A DNA stretch of 64,000 nt from NCBI GenBank assembly GCA_963663005.2, contig CAXXHH010000010.1, forward strand, positions 248,001 to 312,000. The letters run 5' to 3'. The DNA comes from CAINVV01 sp963663005 (lineage in GTDB: Bacteria; Bacteroidota; Bacteroidia; Bacteroidales; Prolixibacteraceae). Of the stretch, positions 51,837 through 60,091 are shown piece after piece. Under the pieces are notes generated by a model. It did not search any database. It was given only the letters and a program-made list of their open reading frames with translations, and was not told where the DNA came from. Numbering within the stretch: the first letter of the stretch is position 1; the number at the start of each line of letters is the position of its first letter. A program made the translations under genes and the position numbers.

Positions 51837-53258
51837 TTACAAGATGGTTAAATTGGCAGCTGATTTTCTGAGTTGATGAGAAATCCTGATGATCTCAAAT
51901 TCTGAAGGGCGTAACAAAGCTACTCCAATTTCGATATTCAAATTGCCTTCCAGAACATCCACTGCGTTCATCGTCGATCCCAGATCACATCTCACATAAA
52001 AAGCATGCTGATGAATGATCCCGGCCAGCGCACCCTCCTGCCATTTCACCATCAGATAGTTCTCTATCATTCTGCGAACTCTGATCCAGGTACCGGCATC
52101 GTTTGGTTCGAATGCAGTCCAACAGGTCGAATTCCGCAACGATTCTTTAAGCATTATGAGAAACCGGCATACTGAGATAAACTGTCCCTCCTGGTCATTA
52201 TCTGCCAACGTTCTGGCCCCCCAAACTACCGCCTTCTTCCCTCTTCCGGAATAGGTCCGGATTGTATTGATGCACCTGCCTGGTACACTTTCCTGCGGAT
52301 AGTCACCGTGAGTTTGATTGCCAAAATGAACAGCTGGCTCACTGACACCCGCCAGGCACAAATTTGTCGGAGATTTCCACACTCCTCTTTTCTGATCTGT
52401 GGCCACGTAAGTCCCGGCGACAGCACCACTCGAAGGAAGAATGATGCACCTTTTTTTCAACTCCGTCAATATAAATTTATGCAGATGCAAGTTTGTCCTT
52501 TTGATATGAGATAGAGTAGCAATCTCACCGGAATAGCTAACCCGAACTTTGCTGCCATCAGGCTCACTATAAGAATTAATAGGCGTCTTGATAAAGGGAT
52601 AATAGGCACTACCACAACTTAGGTATTTGGATCCGAATAAATCCTTATTGTGATTTATATCCGGCAAATTGCTGTCTCCTTCGTAAAGATCAAATATTGC
52701 AAACCTGTTTCCGAGCGTATGACACTGTGCAAGCTCTGTTTGCACCAACTGTGAGTATTCCGCTTTCGGTAGCTTTACCGCTTCAGGAATGACTACCAGC
52801 GACACTTCTGCAACCTCACTGAGCTCAAGAAGGCCGTCAAGTAGTCCAAATGAACCTGAAACCCCATCATGCTTTAATGAGATTTGAGGAGGATTTTGAT
52901 AGGTATCCACGGAAAGAATGTAACAGGAACCACCGCCGTTCTCAAAATACAATCTGACGCTATAATGCAGAAAGTACATTAAATCAGATTCATGCAACGC
53001 CGAAATGACATACCGCGAGGAGCAATCTGTCGTGACATGAATATCTATTTCACTTTCGCAGGGGAAGCCAAATAAATTTTCGAACTCGCGCATTGATCCA
53101 ATTTTTGTCGGAACAAGCCGTAGATCGTTCTCAATCTTTCGACATGCTTTTGCTGTATAACCGACAAATGCGGGCAATGCTGTCTCAACTTCGGCTACTA
53201 ATTGTTGTACGGAGAAATTTTCGTCGATTTTTACTCCAAGATTTCGATAGGCTACCAT
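51837..53258 (-). CDS. Contractile-tail sheath protein, paralogue 1 (diverged)
   Basis: 473 residues, paralogous to the 50185 product along its length (ETALPAFVGYTAKA against ETAIPAFIGFTEYA; NSTCWTAFEPNDAGTW against KSANWVVFEQNNAATW). The usual TPGVYIEE opening is changed to NLGVKIDENF, which alters the N-terminal linker that tethers sheath rings together, and the C-terminus ends differently (KSAANLTIL). In extracellular contractile systems two or three sheath paralogues commonly coexist, so divergence fits a mixed sheath, but loss of the linker motif may also mean a non-contractile form. It is the first gene of the island; 233 bases upstream hold no clear promoter. Confidence 0.88.
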   Translation of the reverse strand: MVAYRNLGVKIDENFSVQQLVAEVETALPAFVGYTAKACRKIENDLRLVPTKIGSMREFENLFGFPCESEIDIHVTTDCSSRYVISALHESDLMYFLHYSVRLYFENGGGSCYILSVDTYQNPPQISLKHDGVSGSFGLLDGLLELSEVAEVSLVVIPEAVKLPKAEYSQLVQTELAQCHTLGNRFAIFDLYEGDSNLPDINHNKDLFGSKYLSCGSAYYPFIKTPINSYSEPDGSKVRVSYSGEIATLSHIKRTNLHLHKFILTELKKRCIILPSSGAVAGTYVATDQKRGVWKSPTNLCLAGVSEPAVHFGNQTHGDYPQESVPGRCINTIRTYSGRGKKAVVWGARTLADNDQEGQFISVCRFLIMLKESLRNSTCWTAFEPNDAGTWIRVRRMIENYLMVKWQEGALAGIIHQHAFYVRCDLGSTMNAVDVLEGNLNIEIGVALLRPSEFEIIRISHQLRKSAANLTIL

Positions 53259-53491
53259 GGTTTAGGTATTAGGTTTCCGGATCCGATCGAAAGGGGTTGA
53301 ATTTGGGGGTTCAATATTCCGGAAATTTCGCCTTTCTTTTTATCGACTATTTATCTCCGGGAACGCAAAAAGGTAACCTGCCAAACTGAAAAAAAATCAA
53401 TTTGCATAAAAATAAAATACAAAAAACTAAATGTCAGCTAATTAAAAACATTGATCTCAAACCAGTCCCGGAGAATTCTTGTTCCGCCGAG

Positions 53492-53824
53492 TTACAAAAA
53501 ATCCTTGCGCACCGGATTGAAAGTATCAATAAGTGCCCCTGCTTCAATGCATAAGACACCATGAATAGCATCCGATGGGATGTAAACGCCATCTCCCTCT
53601 TTTATCCGCGTTGTAACGTCCCCAATAGTAAAATCGAAAACTCCGCCTGCACAATAAGTCGTCTGGGTATGGACATGAGAATGCATGGCTCCAACTGCAC
53701 CTTTCGTAAACAGAACCTTGACCATCATGAGCTGGTCATTGAAGCCAAGAATCTGGCGGGAAACGCCTCCGCCCAGATCCTGAGTCGGCGTTTCATCTGC
53801 AAGAATATAATAGTTACTTTCCAT
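53492..53824 (-). CDS. Small single-domain cupin
   Basis: 110 residues with a single cupin_2 barrel (PF07883-like). Metal ligands are visible in MHSHVHTQ (two or three His plus the following Gln/Thr region) and in IPSDAIHG (C-terminal His), and GGVFDFTIGDV lies between them. Such proteins bind a metal and act as enzymes or ligand sensors; ubiquitous small Bacteroidota cupins often have pectin-degradation-type annotation because relatives process uronates (KdgF). A KdgF-like role in opening unsaturated uronates would suit the lyase-rich locus, but the distance from the PUL makes this only a possibility. Confidence 0.75.
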   Translation of the reverse strand: MESNYYILADETPTQDLGGGVSRQILGFNDQLMMVKVLFTKGAVGAMHSHVHTQTTYCAGGVFDFTIGDVTTRIKEGDGVYIPSDAIHGVLCIEAGALIDTFNPVRKDFL

Positions 53825-54004
53825 GCGAAGATTTTAAGAATGGTCAAATATAGTGATTGCCATTGATCTGTCGAATCCCGGGAAGATGAATATTTTTGGG
53901 GATTCAGGGAAGATCCCTAGGAATCTTCAAAAAAATTGATTCTTTTTGTTCCTGACAGACAAGCTAATTGTCATGATAACCACACTTTCAAACTTATTTA
54001 AATT

Positions 54005-54529
54005 ATGGATTTCAAGAAATTTATTGTCATTCCGATTTTTATCGGATTTTTAGCCTGTACTTTTGTGGCGCTTGATCAATTTATCAGTCCGTATTTGCCA
54101 ATTGCGGGCAACAAGGGATTTGGCTGGGTTACTTTCCAGGCCTGGGCAATGTATTTTATGGCTGGTTGCACCTTAAAAGGTGGAATGCGTACTTTTCTGG
54201 GATACGTAATGGGGATTATTTCTGCTATTCTGATCATTAAGCTTGCCGGGATGTTGGGCTCAACGGGTATTTGGGCCGTTCCACTTGCCGTCTTCGTCAT
54301 CGTGATACCAATGTGTTCAATGGAGAGAGCACACTCACTCATCGACTTTGTGCCGGCTTTATTCGTCTCCTCAGCCGTCTTCTTCGCGTTTACCCAACTA
54401 TTTCCAACTGAAAGCTTCCGTAATTATTCAATCGTAATTTTGCTTTATTGTGCCATCGGAATGATTTATGGCATCGTAACCGTCGAATTAAGAGGAATGT
54501 ACGAAAAACGGATCCTGGCGAAGAAATGA
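54005..54529 (+). CDS. DUF1097-family membrane protein
   Basis: 174 residues with five or six hydrophobic segments (FIVIPIFIGFLACTFVAL at the start, VILLYCAIGMIYGIVTV near the end). It matches the DUF1097 family of small membrane proteins of unknown function. There is no signal peptide beyond the first helix and no catalytic motif. It stands alone between the cupin (-) and the haem cluster (-), converging with the small membrane protein gene; a palindrome lies in the 48-base gap between their stops. Confidence 0.75.
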   Translation: MDFKKFIVIPIFIGFLACTFVALDQFISPYLPIAGNKGFGWVTFQAWAMYFMAGCTLKGGMRTFLGYVMGIISAILIIKLAGMLGSTGIWAVPLAVFVIVIPMCSMERAHSLIDFVPALFVSSAVFFAFTQLFPTESFRNYSIVILLYCAIGMIYGIVTVELRGMYEKRILAKK

Positions 54530-54538
54530 GAATAGTGC

Positions 54539-54569
54539 GTGTAGGGGCGGTCGTGACCGCCCTATACAC
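54539..54569 (+). terminator. REP-like palindrome between convergent genes, possible bidirectional terminator
   Basis: GGGCGGTC (54545-54552) and GACCGCCC (54555-54562) form a perfect stem with loop GT; the flanking GTGTA and TACAC extend it. It sits exactly between the stops of the DUF1097 gene and the haem-cluster membrane protein gene. GC-rich palindromes of this kind are common REP repeats and can act as terminators in both directions. Confidence 0.55.
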
Positions 54570-54577
54570 CCATCTCT

Positions 54578-55042
54578 TTATTCAAATAGTGTTGAGGTCA
54601 GCGATAAGATAATCAGTACCAGCGAAATCGCATAATAAATCAATACCTTCTTAAATTTTTCCTTGTCAACCTGAGCGCTATTGGAGAATATCAGTCCCAA
54701 GTTCGCAATAAACAGAGCGAAAAGCATCAAAACGATGTGCTCAATAGGCCAAAACCGTCTGGTGGCCATTTTCATGGTAATATCTTGACTCACAACTCCC
54801 TGTCCGGTTGTTGCTTCCGGGTAAGCCATCAAAAGAAAACCAAAAATCAACTGAAGGTATAGATTGACGATGAATGCATACGAAAGATATTTATCAAGCT
54901 TTGCGTAGTGCCAGTTTTGAGACACACCCCTTATTGCCCTGTAAAACAGCACTATGGCAATAATTAAAAAAGTCATACTTATGAAAGTATGTACCATTTT
55001 AATTAATTGATGATCAGTATATGCTATGTTCGCCAGGGTCAT
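54578..55042 (-). CDS. Four-helix membrane protein at the end of the haem cluster, possible haem-binding
   Basis: 154 residues when started at the ATG at 55042 (MTLANIAYTDHQL); an earlier ATG at 55063 is also in frame. Four transmembrane helices are predicted (FISMTFLIIAIVLFYRAI, YAFIVNLYLQLIFGFLLM, HIVLMLFALFIANLGLIF and VLIYYAISLVLIILSL). His residues in TDHQL, MVHTF, NWHYA and IEHIV lie near helix ends and could ligate haem, as in small cytochrome b-like proteins. It is 77 bases downstream of hemG on the same strand. Membrane protoporphyrinogen oxidation in some bacteria uses a haem-containing membrane helper, but no such activity is shown here. Confidence 0.6.
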   Translation of the reverse strand: MTLANIAYTDHQLIKMVHTFISMTFLIIAIVLFYRAIRGVSQNWHYAKLDKYLSYAFIVNLYLQLIFGFLLMAYPEATTGQGVVSQDITMKMATRRFWPIEHIVLMLFALFIANLGLIFSNSAQVDKEKFKKVLIYYAISLVLIILSLTSTLFE

Positions 55043-55118
55043 ATCTATCGGTTTACAAAACAAAAATAAGAGAATTACCGGGTTTGCATCCTATCCAGGA
55101 AAAATTCCATATTCATTC

Positions 55119-56477
55119 TTAACAAACAGAGTCGGCAAGATTTTTAGCCTGTAAAATCCGATCGGCCATACCAATACCGTCCCGCAGGTTTCCACCAATT
55201 ATCAGTCCGGGGTATAGTTCCTGAATTTCTTTTACCGTAGCAAATCGCTCTCCGCTATCTGCCTCATACTGAGGTATTGCCCAGTTATGGTGAATAATTT
55301 TGATAAGGTCTGGTTGAAATTCGTCAAGCTGCATGAGATCACAAAATTCCCTTTTTAATTTTTCGACCAGCTCTTTTTCAGGAAGTTGATATATATCTTG
55401 TCTCCGTACACCTCCCATGAAAATGGAAAATAATTCCCCTCCTTCGGGAGCCCTGTCTTTGAAGAGAGCCGACATAAACAGAACCCCGAGCAGATCGCGC
55501 TTTTCTGCAAAGGGAACGAGGGCACCAAATGCATCAATCTTCATTCCTTTCCATTCTTTAAAGCCAAGCACTACCTCTACCACTTTTGTATAATGCAGGG
55601 CTGTAATTTTTGATAACTTGCCAGCATCAACAAAAGGCATCACCTGCCCTAATTGATAGGCACCGACGGTCGAAATCACCTTTTTAGTCGTTATTGTAAC
55701 AGGCTCATTCGCCGCATCGATATACGACACCTCAAAATGATCGTTAACTGGAAGCACCTGCAAATTCTTACAATTCAATGATATGCATTCGTTTCCAATG
55801 CTTTTCTCCAATGCATAAATAAGAGAAGAGATACCTCCTTTGACAGAGAATACTTTTCGGGTAACCCGCTTCTCATCTTCCGTTTTCGGCTGAAACTGCT
55901 TTTTGATCGTTCCTCCGATGAAACTCCCATAATTTTGTTCCAGATTGTAAAGCTTTGGAAGTGCATATTTTGGAACGAGTCTGCCCGGATCTCCTGCATA
56001 CACACCAATAATGAACGGGTCGATGGCATAATCGAGGAAGCTTTTGCCCATCCGGCGTCTTACCAGTCCGGCTAATGTTTCGTGCGGATTTTTCCCAGCG
56101 GAACGGAAGGGTTCGAGTAGTATCCGAAATTTGTCAGCCCAACTGAAAAGCGGAGTCATCACAGCGGCTTTAAACCCACTCGGAAGAGCCTCCCATTTTC
56201 CATTTTTGAGTACATAACGCTTGCTGACGTTACCTCCGGCAACTTCCAGTTCGCAATCAGCAGATAATTCTTCAAACAGTCTGAGAACTTCGATATTTCC
56301 AACCACGCCCGAATTCGGCCCTTCCTCGTAGAGAAATCCATTTTCTTTAACAGAATGTATTACTCCGCCAATTCGATCGGCCTGCTCAAGAACCTCAAAA
56401 TTTAATCCCTTCTTTTTCAGATGATGGGCAGTCGCCATCCCGGTAATTCCGGCTCCCAAGATCACTATATCTCTCAT
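55119..56477 (-). CDS. hemG: FAD-dependent protoporphyrinogen/coproporphyrinogen oxidase (HemY type)
   Basis: 452 residues. The N-terminus DIVILGAGITGMATAHH is the FAD Rossmann motif (GAGITG at 7-12), EEGPNSGVVGN matches the family, and the C-terminal GGNLRDGIGMADRI is the second FAD-binding segment. The family removes six electrons from protoporphyrinogen IX (or coproporphyrinogen in Gram-positives) with oxygen or another acceptor. Since the cluster has hemN and hemH but no hemQ, the protoporphyrin route is the more likely one. In the Bacteroidota this HemY-like oxidase is often named hemG. It follows hemH by 73 bases. Confidence 0.9.
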   Translation of the reverse strand: MRDIVILGAGITGMATAHHLKKKGLNFEVLEQADRIGGVIHSVKENGFLYEEGPNSGVVGNIEVLRLFEELSADCELEVAGGNVSKRYVLKNGKWEALPSGFKAAVMTPLFSWADKFRILLEPFRSAGKNPHETLAGLVRRRMGKSFLDYAIDPFIIGVYAGDPGRLVPKYALPKLYNLEQNYGSFIGGTIKKQFQPKTEDEKRVTRKVFSVKGGISSLIYALEKSIGNECISLNCKNLQVLPVNDHFEVSYIDAANEPVTITTKKVISTVGAYQLGQVMPFVDAGKLSKITALHYTKVVEVVLGFKEWKGMKIDAFGALVPFAEKRDLLGVLFMSALFKDRAPEGGELFSIFMGGVRRQDIYQLPEKELVEKLKREFCDLMQLDEFQPDLIKIIHHNWAIPQYEADSGERFATVKEIQELYPGLIIGGNLRDGIGMADRILQAKNLADSVC

Positions 56478-56550
56478 AAATTCACAAAGTTAACTTTACG
56501 CTATAACCCTTTCCCCACAAGCAGAAAAAACGCCTTTTACTTTCCAAACG

Positions 56551-57477
56551 TCAATCCCTTTCAACCATACTAACCAACATCTGTACCAATTGCGGATCAG
56601 ATTCCGGAAGATTTATTCTTGAAACACGTGTGAATCCGATTGTATTCAGTGCGTATGGAACAATATCGTGGTCGAGATCATATCTTGTTTCGAGATTTTC
56701 GTGAACAAAGCTGATCGGTATAAGTATAAGATTGTCAATGCCTTCTTCATGCATGATTTTAAGATGCTCCTTAGCGTCGGGGCCTATCCAGGTTCCCCGT
56801 TTCATGCCCGACTGAAAAACAGCTTCATAATGAAGTCCAAGTTCCGTTGCAATAAGTGCGGCACAATTGACAATTGACGCGGCATACGTATCACCATTTG
56901 TGATATGGTATTGCGGTATAGAATGTGCGCTAAAAACCAGCGTTGGATTCTCCAGTTCATGCGATTTCATATGCCCCCGGATGAGATTGACCCAAAAAGC
57001 AATAAAACCGGGATGATTATAGAATTCGCCTTTAAAAGTTATAGAATAAAACGAATCTATATCCGTGACCTTCTTAATATCCGCCAGCACACTCGAGGTG
57101 GTCGTGTAACTTGCCTGTGGATACATTGGAATTACCGTAATATCAGTGATTCCATCCTTTTTGAATGATTCCAGACAAGCTGGAATGTCAGGCATCGAAT
57201 AGGAAAACGCATATTTTACGCTATATTCTTTGCCCAAAAGCAATTGTAAATTGTCGGCCGTCTTCCGGGTGGACTTAACCAGTGGTGTTCCACCAATTAG
57301 TTCATATTTTTTCCACGATTTCTTGTATCGGGAGGTACTTATGACGTAAGAAAGCACATTCCGAAAAATGGTACCGTATGGAAGTATATATGGATCCTTA
57401 AACATTCTGGAAAGAAAAAAACGCAACTCTTCAGGAGTTTCGGGTCCTCCCATATTGACTATCATAACACCTCTCAT
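56551..57477 (-). CDS. hemH: Ferrochelatase
   Basis: 308 residues, close to the usual size for bacterial ferrochelatases. RGVMIVNMGGPETPEELRFF is the standard opening, catalytic His185 lies in VFSAHSIP and Glu263 in the HENLETRYD segment; both are required for iron insertion. It lacks a [2Fe-2S] tail. The enzyme inserts Fe(II) into protoporphyrin IX, the last step of haem synthesis, and probably works near the membrane or the HemY-type oxidase. It is the sixth gene of the cluster, 74 bases after hemN. Confidence 0.95.
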   Translation of the reverse strand: MRGVMIVNMGGPETPEELRFFLSRMFKDPYILPYGTIFRNVLSYVISTSRYKKSWKKYELIGGTPLVKSTRKTADNLQLLLGKEYSVKYAFSYSMPDIPACLESFKKDGITDITVIPMYPQASYTTTSSVLADIKKVTDIDSFYSITFKGEFYNHPGFIAFWVNLIRGHMKSHELENPTLVFSAHSIPQYHITNGDTYAASIVNCAALIATELGLHYEAVFQSGMKRGTWIGPDAKEHLKIMHEEGIDNLILIPISFVHENLETRYDLDHDIVPYALNTIGFTRVSRINLPESDPQLVQMLVSMVERD

Positions 57478-57551
57478 ACAACAATTTTAGATGACGATCC
57501 TCTCGCTTTGGTCTGATGGCAATCTCAAAGGTTACTCTAACGGTTTTTTTC

Positions 57552-58928
57552 CTAAACAGTTTTCGAATAGACTCCATCACCCGACTTCAAAGCTGGATCC
57601 AGAGCCATCGCAATATTTCTTGCGCACAAAAATCCCTTTTCAGAAAGGCGAATTTGGTTTCCTTCAAGCTGCATCAGTTCATCAGCGATATACGAATCAA
57701 ATTTTGATGCGTCAAAAGTAACAGATTCTTTGACAGCCTCAACTGTCAGTCCAAATTCAAGCGCCACTTCATCCAAATCGAGTATTCCATTGCACATGAT
57801 CCTGTTAATCACTGAACGAACCAACTGCTCATTGGCGCTTAGCTGGTAGCCTCGCTCAATTGCAAATCCGGTCGATTCGACGGCATCCATGTACTTGGTA
57901 ATATCTTTGTGATTTTGCGCATAGGCTCCCCAAATCTGAGTTATTGATGACGACCCGAATGCATATACCTGCCCGGTAGTTTCAAGTGTACAATAGCCCT
58001 GAAAATTACGATGCAATTGTTTGTTTTTGAACGCCTTGGTTAAATCATCGTCCGGCAGGGTAAAATGATCAATTCCGATTGGACAATACCCGGCCGCTGT
58101 TAATTGGGCGGTTGCCTGAAGGAAGAGATTCATCTTATCATTGGCATCGGGTAATCCAATCTTCTCAAGTTGTTTCTGAGCCTCTTTTACCCAAGGAACA
58201 TGCGCATATGAAAAAGTTACAATACGGTCGGGCCGGATCGCAATGGCCTGTTCTATAGTAGCCCGAAAGCTATCCAGCGTCTGCATCGGAAGGCCGTAGA
58301 TAAAATCCAAATTGATGCCTCTGAAGCCTTTGCCCCTTAAATAGTCAACAATATCTTTAACAGGATGGCGGGGGGCATCCCGATTTACGACATCAAGTAC
58401 GTCTTCCCTGAAATCCTGAATTCCCAAACTAATTCTGTTGAAACCCATCGCGGCCAGCTCATCAATGTGCTTGTAATCCAAATATGCCGGACTGCATTCC
58501 ATGGCAATTTCGGCCTTTTCACTCAGCTCAAAATGCAACCGGATCCAATCCATTATCTCGCGGATATAGTCCATCGAAATCGAATTGGGAGTTCCTCCGC
58601 CCCAATGAATCTGAGTAACTTTTCTGGAACCATTAAGCAGCGATGCAACCGTTTCAATCTCCTTCTTCAGCGCTCTGATGTACCGTTCCAAAACCAGCTT
58701 TCGCTGAGCTATCACCGTGGAACAGCCGCAAAAATGACATCGCTTCGGACAGAATGGAATATGAATATAGAGAGAAATATTCTCCGGATTTTGCTGATTC
58801 GAGGCTATCAACTGACTAATGTAGTCGGCCGACGTAAATCCGGGATGGAAAAAATTGGCCGGGGGATAACTGGTATACCTCGGACCGGAAATATTGTATT
58901 TTTGAAGAAATTCGCTACTGATATCCAT
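57552..58928 (-). CDS. hemN: Oxygen-independent coproporphyrinogen III oxidase (radical SAM)
   Basis: 458 residues, the length of true HemN rather than the shorter HemW. The radical-SAM cluster is Cys60, Cys64 and Cys67 (CPKRCHFC) with a fourth Cys69 as in genuine HemN proteins, and N-terminal residues GPRYTSYPPA are the family's substrate-binding leader. It decarboxylates coproporphyrinogen III to protoporphyrinogen IX without oxygen, which suggests anaerobic or microaerobic life. It is separated from hemE by three bases and is therefore translationally coupled to it. Confidence 0.95.
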   Translation of the reverse strand: MDISSEFLQKYNISGPRYTSYPPANFFHPGFTSADYISQLIASNQQNPENISLYIHIPFCPKRCHFCGCSTVIAQRKLVLERYIRALKKEIETVASLLNGSRKVTQIHWGGGTPNSISMDYIREIMDWIRLHFELSEKAEIAMECSPAYLDYKHIDELAAMGFNRISLGIQDFREDVLDVVNRDAPRHPVKDIVDYLRGKGFRGINLDFIYGLPMQTLDSFRATIEQAIAIRPDRIVTFSYAHVPWVKEAQKQLEKIGLPDANDKMNLFLQATAQLTAAGYCPIGIDHFTLPDDDLTKAFKNKQLHRNFQGYCTLETTGQVYAFGSSSITQIWGAYAQNHKDITKYMDAVESTGFAIERGYQLSANEQLVRSVINRIMCNGILDLDEVALEFGLTVEAVKESVTFDASKFDSYIADELMQLEGNQIRLSEKGFLCARNIAMALDPALKSGDGVYSKTV

Positions 58929-58931
58929 ATA

Positions 58932-59966
58932 TCACCCCCTGTTCCAATTGGTATTCTTAACCCAATCGACTACTAATTTTGCATTTTCATAGGGAATTCC
59001 GGGCAAAAATCCATGGCCCAGATTAAAGATCCATTTTTGCTCTTTCGAACCAAAAGGAACATATTTTTCGAGCGTCTCTATGATCGAAGCCTTGTCGGCA
59101 AAAAGCAGTCTCGGATCAAGATTACCCTGAAGTCCAATCTCTCTATGAACCAACGACCTGGCCTCCTCAATAGGCATCTGCCAGTCGACACTCAGAAAAT
59201 CGGCATCCTCCGGCTGAATCTTTTTGATGCCGTATCCCAGACCTTTCGGTAAAAATATCACCGGACAACCTTCCTCGCGCACTGCTCTGGCTATCTGCCG
59301 GTTATATGGCATCATAACCTCGTGATAGAGATCGGAAGGTATCAATCCTGCGTGGGTCTCAAAAAGCTGGAAGGCAGAGACACCATGCCTGACCTGATTT
59401 CTGGCATATTCAATTGATAATTCTGTAATCGCTTCCAAAAGCTTGTGTGTCATCTTTCTGTCTTTGTAAAGTAACGACACAGCTTCGGGAAAAGTATGAT
59501 TTGAGCTCAATCCCTGCACCATATAACAGAGTGTGGTAAAAGGAGCTCCGCAAAATCCAATAAGCGGGATATCAGCTGGCTTAGTCCTGATTATTTCATC
59601 AATTGCATCATAAATATAGACTAATTTGGATCCATCAGCTTTCAAATGGGCGGAAGGGTCGGCTAACTCCTTCAAGGCTACGTCAAATTTCGGACCTGAA
59701 TCGGTGAAATTCAGATTCATCCCCAACGCAGCAGGAATAACCAGGATATCTGAAAACAAGATAGCAGCATCAACTCCGAGATCGTAAACAGGCATAAGCG
59801 TCACCTCTGCCGCCAATTTAGGTGAATTCATCAATTCAGAGAATGTATGCTGTTCCCTCAATTTGAGGTAGTTGGGCAAAACACGTCCGGCCTGACGCAT
59901 AAACCACACAGGAGGCCGGCTCGTTGGAGTCCCGTTTAACGTATCCAGAAAAAAAGAGTTTGACAT
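58932..59966 (-). CDS. hemE: Uroporphyrinogen decarboxylase
   Basis: 344 residues. RPPVWFMRQAGRVLPNY (18-34) contains the conserved Arg24/Arg28 substrate residues and FSDIL the conserved Asp; the C-terminal NLGHGFLPGIPYEN is also standard. It makes coproporphyrinogen III from uroporphyrinogen III. It lies between hemL, 121 bases upstream, and hemN, three bases downstream. The upstream gap contains an inverted repeat, so hemE may have its own control or end of transcript. Confidence 0.96.
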   Translation of the reverse strand: MSNSFFLDTLNGTPTSRPPVWFMRQAGRVLPNYLKLREQHTFSELMNSPKLAAEVTLMPVYDLGVDAAILFSDILVIPAALGMNLNFTDSGPKFDVALKELADPSAHLKADGSKLVYIYDAIDEIIRTKPADIPLIGFCGAPFTTLCYMVQGLSSNHTFPEAVSLLYKDRKMTHKLLEAITELSIEYARNQVRHGVSAFQLFETHAGLIPSDLYHEVMMPYNRQIARAVREEGCPVIFLPKGLGYGIKKIQPEDADFLSVDWQMPIEEARSLVHREIGLQGNLDPRLLFADKASIIETLEKYVPFGSKEQKWIFNLGHGFLPGIPYENAKLVVDWVKNTNWNRG

Positions 59967-60003
59967 ATATTTTTTTATTAAAAAGCTATTAAACGCTTCG
60001 TAG

Positions 60004-60091
60004 TTAGCTAATAGCTTTCGCTTCGTACCGACAATTGATTGTTTATAAAAGTATTGTTACTATGGAGCTAATGCTTTAGGCTATTAGCTAA
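60004..60091 (-). repeat. Inverted repeat in the hemL-hemE gap
   Basis: TTAGCTAATAGC (60004-60015) and GCTATTAGCTAA (60080-60091) are perfect inverted repeats of 12 bases. The right arm overlaps the hemL stop codon at 60088-60090. A long hairpin could reduce read-through from hemL into hemE. The rest of the 121-base gap is A/T-rich with no other feature. Confidence 0.6.

Noticed and set aside
51613..51876. Open + strand frame of 87 codons between and into the sheath genes
   Set aside because: No recognisable domain, opposite to the island, overlaps the sheath gene end; listed only as an oddity of the gap.
49480..53258. Complete prophage or type VI secretion locus
   Set aside because: Only sheath genes are present; no capsid, tube, baseplate, TssK/L/M or integrase gene is visible.
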